Shown piece by piece: positions 1 through 8,194 of a stretch of 64,000 bases of DNA; positions within the stretch are counted from its first letter, which is position 1; each line of letters begins with the position of its first letter. The notes beneath the pieces were generated by a model. It saw only the letters and a list, made by a program, of their open reading frames with translations, was not told the origin of the DNA and did not search any database. The stretch lies in assembly GCF_023499255.1 (NCBI RefSeq), contig NZ_CP092183.1:4832501-4896500 (forward strand), in the 5' to 3' direction. Source of the DNA: Couchioplanes caeruleus. Lineage in GTDB: Bacteria; Actinomycetota; Actinomycetes; Mycobacteriales; Micromonosporaceae. Made by a program: the position numbers and the translations under genes.

Positions 1-82
1 GCTCGGGCCGTACGGGACGTTCCCGGGGCTGCGGCCGACCGGATGATGGTGTGCGGTGTGGACGGTGGGCTAGCGTGGCACC

Positions 83-868
83 GTGCCTCCCGAGCTCGAC
101 GAGACCGTCCCCCACTCCGCGCGCGTGTACGACTACCTCCTCGGCGGCAAGGACAACTTCGCCGCCGACCGTGAGGCCGCCGCGCAGATCCTGAAGGCCT
201 CGCCGGGCCTGCCCGTGTCGATGCGCGCCAACCGCCGGTTCATGGCGCGCGCCGCCCGCCACCTCGCCGAGCGCGGCATCGACCAGTTCCTCGACATCGG
301 CACCGGCCTGCCGACCAGCCCCAACCTGCACGACGTCGTGCAGCGGGTGCACCCGTCGGCCCGCGTCGTCTACGTGGACAACGACCCGCTCGTGCTGGTG
401 CACGCCCGCGCCCTGCTCACCTCCACGCCCGAGGGGGCCACCGCCTACCTCGACGGCGACCTGCGCGACCCGGCCGCCATCCTTGCCTCGGACGAGGTGA
501 CGGGAACGCTCGACCTGAGCCGCCCGGTGGCGCTGAGCCTCATCGCGGTGCTGCAGTTCGTCCCCGACGAGGCCCAGGCCGCCAAGATCATCGACACGCT
601 GCTGGAGCCCCTGCCGTCCGGCAGCGCGCTGGCCATCTCCACGGTCACCGCGCACAACCCGCAGGCCGTCGCGGCCGCGCAGCAGTACACGGCCCGCGGC
701 ATCCCCGCCAAGCCGCGCACGGACGAGGAGGTCGAGGCGCTGTTCCGCGGCCTGGAGCTGGTGGACCCCGGGGTGACGCCGGTGCACCGCTGGCACCCGG
801 ACGCCGAGGCGGGCGCCGTCTCCGACGCGGACGTGCAGATGAGCGGGGGCGTCGCCGTCAAGCGGTGA
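83..868 (+). CDS. SAM-dependent methyltransferase, DUF574 (Methyltransf_19) family
   Basis: The 261-residue product has the hallmarks of the actinobacterial DUF574 methyltransferases. There is an N-terminal ARVYDYLLGGKDNFAADRE block (residues 13-31), a SAM-binding DIGTGLPT motif I (71-78) and the acidic YVDNDP segment (97-102) that would hold the ribose of SAM. Length is typical for the family. These proteins are numerous in actinomycetes and their substrates are mostly unknown, so none is assigned. The GTG start follows TAGCGT (71-76) by 6 nt with no Shine-Dalgarno, which suggests a leaderless transcript. It stands alone, with no operon partner visible. Confidence 0.9.
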   Translation: MPPELDETVPHSARVYDYLLGGKDNFAADREAAAQILKASPGLPVSMRANRRFMARAARHLAERGIDQFLDIGTGLPTSPNLHDVVQRVHPSARVVYVDNDPLVLVHARALLTSTPEGATAYLDGDLRDPAAILASDEVTGTLDLSRPVALSLIAVLQFVPDEAQAAKIIDTLLEPLPSGSALAISTVTAHNPQAVAAAQQYTARGIPAKPRTDEEVEALFRGLELVDPGVTPVHRWHPDAEAGAVSDADVQMSGGVAVKR

Positions 869-990
869 GCCACACCCCTTGACGGGCTGAATGGGATGCA
901 TCAGAGGCCTTCTGCCTGATCGTAGCGACGTCAAGGGCGCCCTGCGCCCGCTGCGCGGGGTGCGCGGCCCGGCATGCCAGAATGCCGGTC

Positions 991-1611
991 ATGCACCCCA
1001 CCGTCGACGTGTCCTGGGACCTGATCGTGCGCTGGCTCGCCGAGCACCGGGATCCCGAGCTGATCGACATGGAATGGTTCACGACGCCGAGCACCGGGGC
1101 TGACATCGATGCCGTGGCCGCTGAGATCGGAGAGCCGCTACCTGACGACCTGGTTGCCTGGTGGCGCCTTGCCGGCGGCAGCCTTGACGCGGAGAGCACC
1201 GTCTACCTCCTACCGCCCGGCCAGTTGCCCCTCGGTCCGGCGGACGCGATCAGAGTGCGGGCGAGGTGCCGTGAGCTCATGTACTACGAGGTCAGCCCGG
1301 ACGCGGACGCGACAGGGCCGGCGGGCGGCGACGCGAAGGTGTTCGGCAGCCGGTTCCTGCCGGTGGCATGGGATCACGGCCACACCAATCTCTTCGTCGA
1401 TCTTCGACCCGGTCCGCAGCACGGCTGCGTGATGCGGTGGGACGACGAGATGGCCGTCCGCGGCGGCCCGCTGTGGCCGTCCGTGACCGCGATGCTGGCC
1501 GACACCGCCCGGGCACTGACCGACGGAACTCCCGCACTGGCCGACCGGGGCGGCTGGGTGGCGGAGCTCGACGAGGAGTTCATGTCCTGGGAACAGGCCG
1601 AACCGGCCTGA
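991..1611 (+). CDS. SMI1/KNR4 (SUKH) family protein
   Basis: Residues about 30-60 read as the SUKH-fold entry, an acidic helix followed by IGEPLPDDLVAWWRLAGG, the usual signature of SMI1/KNR4 proteins. The rest is a soluble acidic protein of about 206 residues, typical in size. Family members are often immunity proteins against nuclease toxins or have unknown roles; no toxin gene lies beside it, so no partner is proposed. An ATG at 982 is in frame, but the one at 991 sits 7 nt after CAGAAT (978-983), the spacing seen at other leaderless starts in this window. A 7-bp hairpin (1602-1619) overlaps the stop codon and may end transcription. Confidence 0.75.
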   Translation: MHPTVDVSWDLIVRWLAEHRDPELIDMEWFTTPSTGADIDAVAAEIGEPLPDDLVAWWRLAGGSLDAESTVYLLPPGQLPLGPADAIRVRARCRELMYYEVSPDADATGPAGGDAKVFGSRFLPVAWDHGHTNLFVDLRPGPQHGCVMRWDDEMAVRGGPLWPSVTAMLADTARALTDGTPALADRGGWVAELDEEFMSWEQAEPA

Positions 1612-1719
1612 CGGCCGGTCAAACGGCGACGTACGAACGTTGCAGCGGTGGGAATGGTTCGCGGTCGTGCCATGCGATTCGTGTCAAGACGCCCGTGCGG
1701 GCTCGGCATACGATGCGGC

Positions 1720-2664
1720 GTGACGTTCACCCCTCGATCCGCGTGGCACGAAACGCCGGAACCGGTACGTAAGGCCGTCGCTGAGGCGCTCGGCGCCGCG
1801 ATTGACCGACATGCCGATCTGCACGGCGGTATGTCGCCTGGTCCGGCCGCGAGCCTGTGGCTGGCCGACGGACGACACGTTTTCGTCAAGGCGGTGTCGG
1901 CGGAGGTCCGGGCGCACAACCACACGATGATCCTGCAGGAAGCCGCGATTCTGGATGCCCTGCCGAGGTCGGTACCGGCCCCTCGGCGCCTCGCCACCGT
2001 CGAATGCGGGCCGTGGGCTGCCCTGGCCACTACCTGGGCCGCCGGTGCGACCGCACCGTCCTGGACAGACGCCTCGATCGAGGCTGTTGCGGACGCATGC
2101 CGGACGACGAGCCGACATCGGGCACCCGGCAGCCTGCCGCCCGTCGCCCAGCGCATCTTCGACTTCGACGGCTGGACCCGCCTGGCCGAGATCGGCGCGA
2201 ACGACGACTGGGAGGCGGCCTACGCAGGGCCGGCGGCCGACGTGGTGGCCGGGTGGGAAAACTGGACAGCCGGTGACGCCCTGGTCCACCGGGACCTGCG
2301 TCTCGACAACACGACATTCGACGCCGACCATAGTCCGGCGGTTCTCCTCGACTGGGCCTACGCAGCGGCCGGCGCCGCTTGGATCGACCTTGCCCAACTG
2401 GCCGCCGACGTGGTCGCAACCGGACACGTCCTCGGGGTGCAAGCAGCTACGGACCGGGCGTATCAGCTGCTGCGGACGCTGCCACCCGACGCGCCGCGCT
2501 TCGTCGTGGGGCCAGCCGGAATGTGGTGCATCCGCGCCGCCACAGTCTCGGACACCTTCAACCCCAGAATCGCCTCCTGGCGGCGCGCGAGGTCAACCGC
2601 GTTACGTCCCTTAGTGGCCCGCCTGATCGCCGACTTCCGCGAGGGACACCGGAAGGGAGCGTAA
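1720..2664 (+). CDS. Aminoglycoside phosphotransferase (APH) family kinase
   Basis: This is a protein-kinase-fold small-molecule kinase of about 314 residues. It shows the catalytic loop LVHRDLRLDN with Asp192 and the Mg-binding LLDWAY (Asp211) expected of APH/choline-kinase proteins. The N-terminal lobe has an SLWLADGRHVFVKAV strand whose Lys is the likely ATP contact. Substrate is unknown; family membership alone does not imply drug resistance. In-frame ATGs at 1648 and 1669 exist, but the added residues look non-conserved. A GTG at 1720 lies 5 nt after TACGAT (1709-1714), fitting a leaderless start, so that start was chosen. A short hairpin follows the TAA stop. Confidence 0.8.
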   Translation: MTFTPRSAWHETPEPVRKAVAEALGAAIDRHADLHGGMSPGPAASLWLADGRHVFVKAVSAEVRAHNHTMILQEAAILDALPRSVPAPRRLATVECGPWAALATTWAAGATAPSWTDASIEAVADACRTTSRHRAPGSLPPVAQRIFDFDGWTRLAEIGANDDWEAAYAGPAADVVAGWENWTAGDALVHRDLRLDNTTFDADHSPAVLLDWAYAAAGAAWIDLAQLAADVVATGHVLGVQAATDRAYQLLRTLPPDAPRFVVGPAGMWCIRAATVSDTFNPRIASWRRARSTALRPLVARLIADFREGHRKGA

Positions 2665-2682
2665 CGCCGCCTCATGGCGGCG
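2665..2682. terminator. Short hairpin after the APH-like gene
   Basis: CGCCGCC, loop TCAT, GGCGGCG starts right after the TAA stop. It has a perfect 7-bp GC stem and no U-tract, so it is a plausible but unproven terminator. Confidence 0.45.
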
Positions 2683-2815
2683 ACGACGATGCCCTCGGCC
2701 ACCTCCGCAGGCCACCCACTGCCTGAACCGATCCCCACCGGCCAGCGGGCGCGTACGGCGGCAGACATGTGCGTCGGCGTGCCGCGAGCGCCTCGGCGAT
2801 GAATGGCGACCCTGA

Positions 2816-3139
2816 CTACTTCCGAGCCAGCCGCTCGTTGATTGCCTCAACCGCCTGGTCCCGGGCCGAAGCGTCGCGCGTCCACACCGCTACATCGCGG
2901 GCCGACAACACCATCAAATCCAGTGACTGGTCAGTGAACGTGGTCAGCCGCAGCCGGGGCGGCCTGTCGGCTGTGACGCAGACTTCTGCGACATCGTCCA
3001 GGGCGAACCGCCGGGTACGCCCCAGCCCCAAAAGAGGAGTGAAGGTTACCGCTTCGTCGGTCAATGCGAGTGTCCCGCCCAGCATTGAGAGCCGCCACCA
3101 CGGAACACTGGCAACCCACTCGCGTCTACTACCGGCCAC
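2816..3139 (-). CDS. Hypothetical protein with PH-like fold
   Basis: A 107-residue protein. Its pattern of short beta strands (PWWRLSMLGGTLALTDEAVTFTP, then RTRRFALDDVAEV) and a C-terminal helix resembles bacterial PH/GRAM-like domains of small actinobacterial hypotheticals. There is no membrane segment. The start is GTG 3139, because a strong GGGAGGA lies 5-10 nt upstream at about 3143-3150; an in-frame ATG at 3199 has no ribosome site. Function is unknown. It is not in an operon: the gene on its 3' side is convergent and the next minus-strand gene is over 400 bp upstream. Confidence 0.6.
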   Translation of the reverse strand: MAGSRREWVASVPWWRLSMLGGTLALTDEAVTFTPLLGLGRTRRFALDDVAEVCVTADRPPRLRLTTFTDQSLDLMVLSARDVAVWTRDASARDQAVEAINERLARK

Positions 3140-3567
3140 GGTGTTCCTCCCGAGTTGTCGTCGCCCACGGTCGACCCCCGGACCTCGTACCCTTCGCATC
3201 TACAACTGACGCACCCACATCGGCAGTTCAGCATGGCGCACGGCGATGGCGGCGGCTTCGGGGGTCGGGGACCGCAAGGGGCCGGCCAGTCGGGTGCCGG
3301 CTCTTCGTCTTCGGGTATGCATCTCAGGGTGTAAGGGGCGATGTCGGCACGGGCACCGCCGTCGAGGCCCTGCAGATCGTGTGGCCAGACCGGTACCACC
3401 GCTGGCCCTGGCAGCCCGGTGCCACGTAGACGACATGCCCGTCCTCGGCCCGCGCCTGTTCCTCTGAGGGAACCTCTATTGCACCGCCACTGGCGGGCTT
3501 GGCCAGGGGTCGTGACGGCTGCCGGAGGCGCGCTTTCTCTGCGGCAGACAGGTGTACTGGCGGCGGG
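3140..3567. other. Gene-free stretch
   Basis: About 430 bases without a convincing gene. Short minus-strand reading frames between 3200 and 3470 have mixed codon bias. They could be remnants of a small gene split over several frames, but I recognise no family and see no clear operator or hairpin. Confidence 0.4.
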
Positions 3568-4029
3568 TCAAGACGACAGCGTGGGCGGCCCAGTCTGGTC
3601 GGCGGTGTTCTGCGCTCGCACCAAACGATCCATGAGCATCAGAAGGGTCTCGACGTCCTCGGCCGGCCAGTCGGCGGTCAACCTCCGCAGCACCCTGTCC
3701 TGCCACGCGTGTGCCTGCCGAAGCAGCTCTTCGCCGGCGGCGGTATTCGTGATCACGGCTGCCGCGCCGATCCGGCCCGGCGCACGCCGGACGACGAAAC
3801 CCTGCTGTTGCGCGCGGGTCACCATCCGGCTGACTCCGGATTGGTCAATTCCCAGCTCTCGGGCCACATCGTTGATGGAGGTGGGACGGCCTTGCTTGCC
3901 CAGGGCGTGAACCGCCTCGACAACCATCACATCTCGGCCGCGTTGCGTCTCGGCGCTCAGGCCGGCGCCCGTCCAACGTCGAGACCAGAAGCGTACGAAT
4001 GCGAACAACGCCTGGCCTCGAACCTCCAC
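3568..4029 (-). CDS. MarR family transcriptional regulator
   Basis: A winged-helix regulator of about 153 residues. The helix-turn-helix region reads SINDVARELGIDQSGVSRMV (about residues 50-70), followed by the wing QQGFVVRRAPGRIGAAAVITNT and a long C-terminal dimerisation helix, in MarR order. GTG 4029 is preferred over ATG 4035 because the GGAGG at 4036-4040 abuts the ATG but lies 6 nt from the GTG. It is divergent from the SnoaL-like gene, and twin palindromes fill the gap, so it probably represses that gene and itself. The ligand cannot be read from the sequence. Confidence 0.85.
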   Translation of the reverse strand: MEVRGQALFAFVRFWSRRWTGAGLSAETQRGRDVMVVEAVHALGKQGRPTSINDVARELGIDQSGVSRMVTRAQQQGFVVRRAPGRIGAAAVITNTAAGEELLRQAHAWQDRVLRRLTADWPAEDVETLLMLMDRLVRAQNTADQTGPPTLSS

Positions 4030-4052
4030 GAGCATCCTCCATCACCGCCATC

Positions 4053-4094
4053 GTATGCACTTCGCATACAGTCGCCGTATGCACAGCGCATACG
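4053..4094. promoter_or_regulatory. Twin palindromic operators for the MarR regulator
   Basis: Two near-identical palindromes lie between the divergent genes: GTATGC-ACTTC-GCATAC (4053-4069) and CGTATGC-ACAGC-GCATACG (4076-4094). Their centres are 24 bp apart. Size and symmetry fit two MarR dimers in the shared promoter region. Confidence 0.75.
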
Positions 4095-4105
4095 AAGAGG
4101 ATGCC

Positions 4106-4495
4106 ATGTTCGAGACCCTGATCAACGCCTGGCACGACGCCGTCAACAACCGCGACCTCGCTGCTGCGGAGGCGACCGTCACCGATCGGGTGGAGGTGTC
4201 CGGCCCGCGTGGTGCCCATACGATCAGCGCCCGGGAATTCGCCGACTGGATCATCAGGTCCGGGATACGGCTCCATCCGTTGTCGGCACATCGCGTCGAC
4301 GACGTCACCACGGTCATCGAACAGGAGGCCACCTGGCCGGATGACGCGGACGCGGACGCGGTGACGACGCCGCCCATTCTGGTGGCCACGATGTTCAAGA
4401 TCCGCGACGGCGGCCTCTCCACCATCCGCCGCTTCGACTCGCTGCACGACGCTCTACGCGAGGCGGGCAACGAGACACCACAGCCCGGACAATAG
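4106..4495 (+). CDS. SnoaL-like / NTF2-fold protein
   Basis: A 129-residue alpha+beta-barrel protein. The opening MFETLINAWHDAVNNRDLAAAEATV is the usual first helix pair of the nuclear-transport-factor-2/SnoaL superfamily. It is followed by strands in the family order, ending FKIRDGGLSTIRRFDSL. Such proteins are small enzymes (cyclases, isomerases) or ligand binders; no substrate is proposed. The start at 4106 has AGAGGA 6-11 nt upstream and lies just after the twin operators, so it is very likely controlled by the divergent MarR protein. An in-frame ATG at 4055 lies inside the operator and is unlikely. Confidence 0.75.
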   Translation: MFETLINAWHDAVNNRDLAAAEATVTDRVEVSGPRGAHTISAREFADWIIRSGIRLHPLSAHRVDDVTTVIEQEATWPDDADADAVTTPPILVATMFKIRDGGLSTIRRFDSLHDALREAGNETPQPGQ

Positions 4496-4613
4496 TGACT
4501 GAACTTGATCCACCGCCGGAACCCACTGTCATCGGCGAAGCAGTGTCCCGGTTCCATCTGCGCCCGTTGGCTTCCGGCCGAGTCAGAACCACGTCCACGG
4601 GGCGGGACAGGCG

Positions 4614-5075
4614 TCACAGGCGACCACGCCGACGGGCACGCCGCGGATGCAGGATAATCTCGATGTCCTCCGGCGCGTTTCTCGGAGTCGCGCTCACATG
4701 AGGCTTGGCGCGTGCCTGGCGGAGTGCTGCGGTGACCCGGTCTTCGTCGAGCCGGCCGTGGACTCTTGCCAGGTGCCCGAGGCAGGTGGCGGCAAGAGTC
4801 TGCCCCTGGTGGTGCTTGTGGTCGAGCATCGTCAGGTAGAGCTTCTGTCATTCTCTCCAGTCCCCGTCGCCGTACAGCGCGCAGCCCACCATGGCATTCA
4901 AAGCGCCGCTGATGTCATCGCGATCCAGTGCGGTGGCCCATGCCTTCCCGCCTCGATCATGGGGAGCGCCGGCCGGCATCTTTTCATCGGCAGATCCGGA
5001 CACCGGGTCGGCCGGCAGGCGCCACTGTCCGTAGCTGGTCGGAGTGCCGCGTGCTGGCGTCAGCTCGTCGTACCA
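4614..5075 (-). pseudogene. HEAT-like protein gene interrupted by a nonsense codon
   Basis: One minus-strand frame stays open and well coded from about 5075 to 4614 except for a single TGA at 4848-4850. It reads ALNAMVGCALYGDGDWRE, stop, then QKLYLTMLDHKHHQGQTLAA and CLGHLARVHGRLDEDRV. The last segment resembles a family of small HEAT-repeat-like actinobacterial proteins with the GHLARxHGxLD motif. The stop falls where TGG (Trp) would read naturally, so a one-base change appears to have broken the gene. No canonical start is found before the WYDELTPARG segment; ATG 4979 is the only in-frame ATG before the stop. Upstream lies the divergent VOC gene. A sequencing error is possible. Confidence 0.5.
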
Positions 5076-5199
5076 GGCCTGTCTGCCTGCGGCCGGGCGT
5101 GGGCTATCAGCTGCCGGACAGCGCAGGCCGGAAATATGGCGCGCCGCCAGTCGCCCGTGTACGGCCGCCGCCGGTCCGGCGATGTTGTAGGTTCCCGGG

Positions 5200-5877
5200 A
5201 TGCAACCGAGGGTCTCCGGCGCCGTGCCGGTGTGTTACGTGAAGAACCTGGAGCTCAGCCGGGACTTCTACGCGCATTTCGGCTACGCCGAGGTGCGCCA
5301 CGGCGGCGACGGGGACGGCCGGTGGTCGTACGTGCAGAGCGGCGACCAGACCCTGCTGCTGGCCTGTGTGCAGCCGCCGCTGATCCAGGTGGAGCTGCCG
5401 CTGCTGATCTACCTGTACGTGGAGGACCTGGCCGCCGTCGGCGAGCGGGTGCGGGCCGCCGGCCTGCCGTGGGAGCTCGTCGGCTATCCCGACCACGCCC
5501 CCGGCGGCGAGGCGCGCACCACCGACCCGGACGGCAACGTGGTCCTCGCCGGCCAGCGGGTCGCCGTCGCGCCCGGCGACCGGGCCGAGCCGACCGGTTC
5601 CGCCGCCGAATTCTCGCTGATCCAGCAGGCCGCCGAGGCCGTACGCCGCCGCGGCGGAGCGCCGGCCGCCTGCCAGATTGCGCTGGCCGACGGCAGCCCG
5701 TGCCCGGAGCCGGCCGAGGTGAAGCTCGCCGACCCGTGGGGCGACACGGTGTGGGGCTGCCTGGTGCACTCCGAGGAGGCGCTGATGCACGCGCGGGCCG
5801 CGTTCATCGCCACGGAGGACGGCTACGGCCTCGGTCCCTGGCTGCGCCGCCGGCAGGGGCGCGCGAACCCGGCCTGA
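5200..5877 (+). CDS. VOC (glyoxalase/bleomycin-resistance fold) protein with extra C-terminal domain
   Basis: Residues 1-115 form a vicinal-oxygen-chelate module: VPVCYVKNLELSRDFYAHFGY at the start and TTDPDGNVV at its end, the typical final strand. Residues 130-225 are not part of a standard VOC domain. They hold a helix and a CQIALADGSPC turn, then EVKLADPWGDTVWGCLVH, which may be a degenerate second half or a small added domain. No metal-ligand set could be assigned with certainty, so enzyme versus binding protein is open. Its ATG is 6 nt after TAGGTT (5188-5193), a leaderless-type start. The cupin gene converges on it with a 4-bp gap. Confidence 0.75.
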   Translation: MQPRVSGAVPVCYVKNLELSRDFYAHFGYAEVRHGGDGDGRWSYVQSGDQTLLLACVQPPLIQVELPLLIYLYVEDLAAVGERVRAAGLPWELVGYPDHAPGGEARTTDPDGNVVLAGQRVAVAPGDRAEPTGSAAEFSLIQQAAEAVRRRGGAPAACQIALADGSPCPEPAEVKLADPWGDTVWGCLVHSEEALMHARAAFIATEDGYGLGPWLRRRQGRANPA

Positions 5878-5881
5878 CCGA

Positions 5882-6214
5882 TCAGGCGGGCTTGGCGACG
5901 GTCAGCAGCACCGCCGCGTCCTCCAGGGCCTCGAGGGTGTGCCGGGCGTCCGGCACCACCAGCAGGTCGCCGGGGCCGCCGTCGGCGGAGTGCCCGCCGC
6001 CGGCCAGCCGTACCCGGCCGCGCAGCACCTGCAGGGTCGCCTCGCCGGGGCTGTCGTGCTCGTCGAGCTGCCGGCCGGCCAGCAGCACGAGCACGGTCTG
6101 CCGCAGCACCCGGTCGCGGCCGCCGACGAGGGTCTGGGCGCTGCGCCCGGACGCCTGCTCGCGGGCGACGGCGAAGTGGTGGTCCAGCAGGGCGGGTAGC
6201 GAGAGGGCGTCCAC
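5882..6214 (-). CDS. Cupin domain protein of the nar operon
   Basis: A 110-residue single-cupin protein. The two conserved cupin blocks are visible: DEHDSPGEATLQVLRGRVRL with candidate metal ligands, and GDLLVVPDARHTLEALEDA. It starts at GTG 6214 with ACGGAGG 5 nt upstream, 12 nt after the narK stop, so it is the last gene of narGHJI-narK. A small cupin at the end of nar operons could sense or protect under nitrosative stress, but no activity is visible in the sequence itself. Confidence 0.8.
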   Translation of the reverse strand: MDALSLPALLDHHFAVAREQASGRSAQTLVGGRDRVLRQTVLVLLAGRQLDEHDSPGEATLQVLRGRVRLAGGGHSADGGPGDLLVVPDARHTLEALEDAAVLLTVAKPA

Positions 6215-6225
6215 GGTGGCCTCCG

Positions 6226-7449
6226 TCAGGCGGTGCGGCGGGTGGCCAGGCCGCTCATCTTCACCGCGGTGAAGACGGCTGCGGCCAGGGCCATGTCGGA
6301 CAACAGCATCAGGCCGATGGCGTAGGAGTGCTCGGCGCCGTACACCCAGCCCATGATCAGCGGCGGGACGAAGCCGCCGAGGCCGCCGGCGGCGCCCACG
6401 ACGCCGGTGACCGTGCCCACCTTGTCGGCCGGCGCCACCTTGCCGACCAGGGCGAACACCGCGCCGCTGGCGGCGCCGAGCAGCGCGGCCATGCCGAGGA
6501 AGCAGATCGTGGCGCCGGGCACGAGGCCCGGCTGGAAGGCCTGCGCCACGGCGAACACCGCCGTGCCGGCGAAACACCAGACGAGCACGGGTACGGGGTG
6601 CAGCCGGTCGGCGAGCCACCCGCCGGTGGGCCGGGCGATGACGGCCAGCACCACGAAACCGGCGGTCCGCAGCGCGGCGTCGTCGGGGGCGAGCCCGTAC
6701 GCGGTGCGCAGGTACGCGGGCAGGTACACGCTGAACGCCACGAAGCCGCCGAAGCCGACGGCGTACAGGAAGCACAGCTGCCAGGTGACCGTCAGGCGGC
6801 TGACGCCGAGGGTGCGCGACCACGCCGACCCCGCCGGGGGTTGCCGGCCCGGCGCATCGCGCAGCAGCAGGAACGCCACCACGGCGTAGACCGCGAGCAG
6901 GGCGGCGACGAGCAGGAACGGGGTGTTCTTCCCGTACGCGTCGGCCAGCCGTACGGTGCTGAAGTTGGCGATCGCGGTGCCGCCCATGCCGACGCCGAAC
7001 ACGCCGATCGCGAAACCCTTGCGGGCCGGCGGGTACCAGCCGGAGACCAGCGGCACCCCGACGGCGAACGCGGTGCCGCCGATGCCGAGGAAGAAGCCGG
7101 TCGTGATCAGGGCCGCGTACGACGAGACCGCCGTGAGCGTCAGCACCGGCACGATCGTCACGATGCTGACCAGCGGGAACATGACCCGCGCGCCGTAGCG
7201 GTCGGTGAGCGCGCCGACCGGGATGCGCCCGAGCGAACCCACCACGACCGGCACGGCGACCAGCAGCGACTGGGCGGCGAAGCTCAGCCCGAGGCGTTCC
7301 TTGACGCCGGGGCCCAGCGGCCCGAGCAGCGCCCAGGCCCAGAAGTTGACCGTGAAACCGATCGTCGCGAGCACGAGGTTGCGGCCGGCCCCGGCGGGGG
7401 CCGCCGCCTCGGCCGGGCTCTGCCGGGTCGTGGCGCCGGTGGCGGCCAT
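6226..7449 (-). CDS. narK: Nitrate/nitrite MFS transporter NarK
   Basis: A 407-residue major-facilitator protein with about 12 membrane segments. It opens LVLATIGFTVNFWAWALLGP and carries the cytoplasmic-loop motif GALTDRYGARVMFP (MFS motif A). Glycine-rich stretches such as GIGGTAFAVGVPLVSGWYPP match the nitrate-signature regions of NarK/NasA carriers. It would import nitrate or export nitrite for the reductase encoded upstream. It lies 4 nt after narI, in the same operon and orientation. Family length and context agree; transport direction cannot be read from sequence. Confidence 0.9.
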   Translation of the reverse strand: MAATGATTRQSPAEAAAPAGAGRNLVLATIGFTVNFWAWALLGPLGPGVKERLGLSFAAQSLLVAVPVVVGSLGRIPVGALTDRYGARVMFPLVSIVTIVPVLTLTAVSSYAALITTGFFLGIGGTAFAVGVPLVSGWYPPARKGFAIGVFGVGMGGTAIANFSTVRLADAYGKNTPFLLVAALLAVYAVVAFLLLRDAPGRQPPAGSAWSRTLGVSRLTVTWQLCFLYAVGFGGFVAFSVYLPAYLRTAYGLAPDDAALRTAGFVVLAVIARPTGGWLADRLHPVPVLVWCFAGTAVFAVAQAFQPGLVPGATICFLGMAALLGAASGAVFALVGKVAPADKVGTVTGVVGAAGGLGGFVPPLIMGWVYGAEHSYAIGLMLLSDMALAAAVFTAVKMSGLATRRTA

Positions 7450-7453
7450 GTCC

Positions 7454-8194
7454 CTACCTCCGGGTGGTCGGTGCGGTGGGCGGGCCCTCCCAGCCGGGCC
7501 GGCTCGGGCGCAGGCCGGGCCGGGTGTCGCGGGAGCGGTAGACCACGTACGGGCGGGTGAGGTAGCCGACCGGCGCGCTGAAGGCGTGCACGAGCCGGGT
7601 GAACGGCCAGAACGCGAACAGCGCGAACGCCACGATCACGTGCGTCTGGAACGTGGTGGGCACGCCGGCCATCAGGTCCGGGTCGGGCTGCAGGTAGAAC
7701 AGCGAGCGGAACCACGGCGAGACGGTCTCGCGGTAGTCGTAGCCGTCCCCCGCGACGTTCGCCTTGAGCGTGGCCCAGAGCCCGCAGACGATGACGGCCG
7801 CGAGGACCACGTACATCGCTTTGTCGTTCTTCGTGGTCGCGGCGAACACGGGCCCGGTGAGCCGGCGGCGGGCGATGAGGATCGCCATGCCGATCAGCGT
7901 GCACAGGCCGGCGACCGTGCCGACGAAGACCGCGGTGAGGTGGTACATGTGCTCGGTGACGCCCACGGCCTCGGTCCACGACTTCGGGATGAGCAGGCCG
8001 CCGATGTGCCCGACCAGCACCATGAGCACGCCGAAGTGGAACAGCGGGCTGCCCCAGCGCAGCACGGCGCTCTCGTACAGCTGGGAGGAACGGGTGGTCC
8101 AGCCGAACTTGTCGTAGCGGTAGCGCCAGACGAGCCCGCCCACGAGCACGGCGATGGCCAGGTACGGGTAGACGACCCAGAGCAGGACGTTCAT
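7454..8194 (-). CDS. narI: Respiratory nitrate reductase gamma subunit (cytochrome b)
   Basis: A 246-residue membrane protein with five predicted helices. The N-terminus MNVLLWVVYPYLAIAVLVGGL fits NarI. Histidines in HFGVLMVLVGHIGG (helix 2) and in FQTHVIVAFALFAFWPFTRLVHAFS (helix 5) are the expected ligands of the two b hemes. The subunit takes electrons from menaquinol and passes them to NarH while anchoring NarGH to the inner face of the membrane. Its ATG overlaps the narJ stop by four bases (ATGA), so translation is probably coupled. Confidence 0.95.
   Translation of the reverse strand: MNVLLWVVYPYLAIAVLVGGLVWRYRYDKFGWTTRSSQLYESAVLRWGSPLFHFGVLMVLVGHIGGLLIPKSWTEAVGVTEHMYHLTAVFVGTVAGLCTLIGMAILIARRRLTGPVFAATTKNDKAMYVVLAAVIVCGLWATLKANVAGDGYDYRETVSPWFRSLFYLQPDPDLMAGVPTTFQTHVIVAFALFAFWPFTRLVHAFSAPVGYLTRPYVVYRSRDTRPGLRPSRPGWEGPPTAPTTRR

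Noticed and set aside
1648..1719. Longer N-terminus for the APH-like kinase
   Set aside because: Added residues are not family-like and a leaderless-type start fits at 1720.
3200..3436. Minus-strand ORF of 78 codons
   Set aside because: No ribosome site, mixed composition and no recognised family; kept only as unassigned sequence.
4042..4851. Minus-strand ORF of 269 codons
   Set aside because: Covers the SnoaL gene on the opposite strand and lacks coherent protein features.
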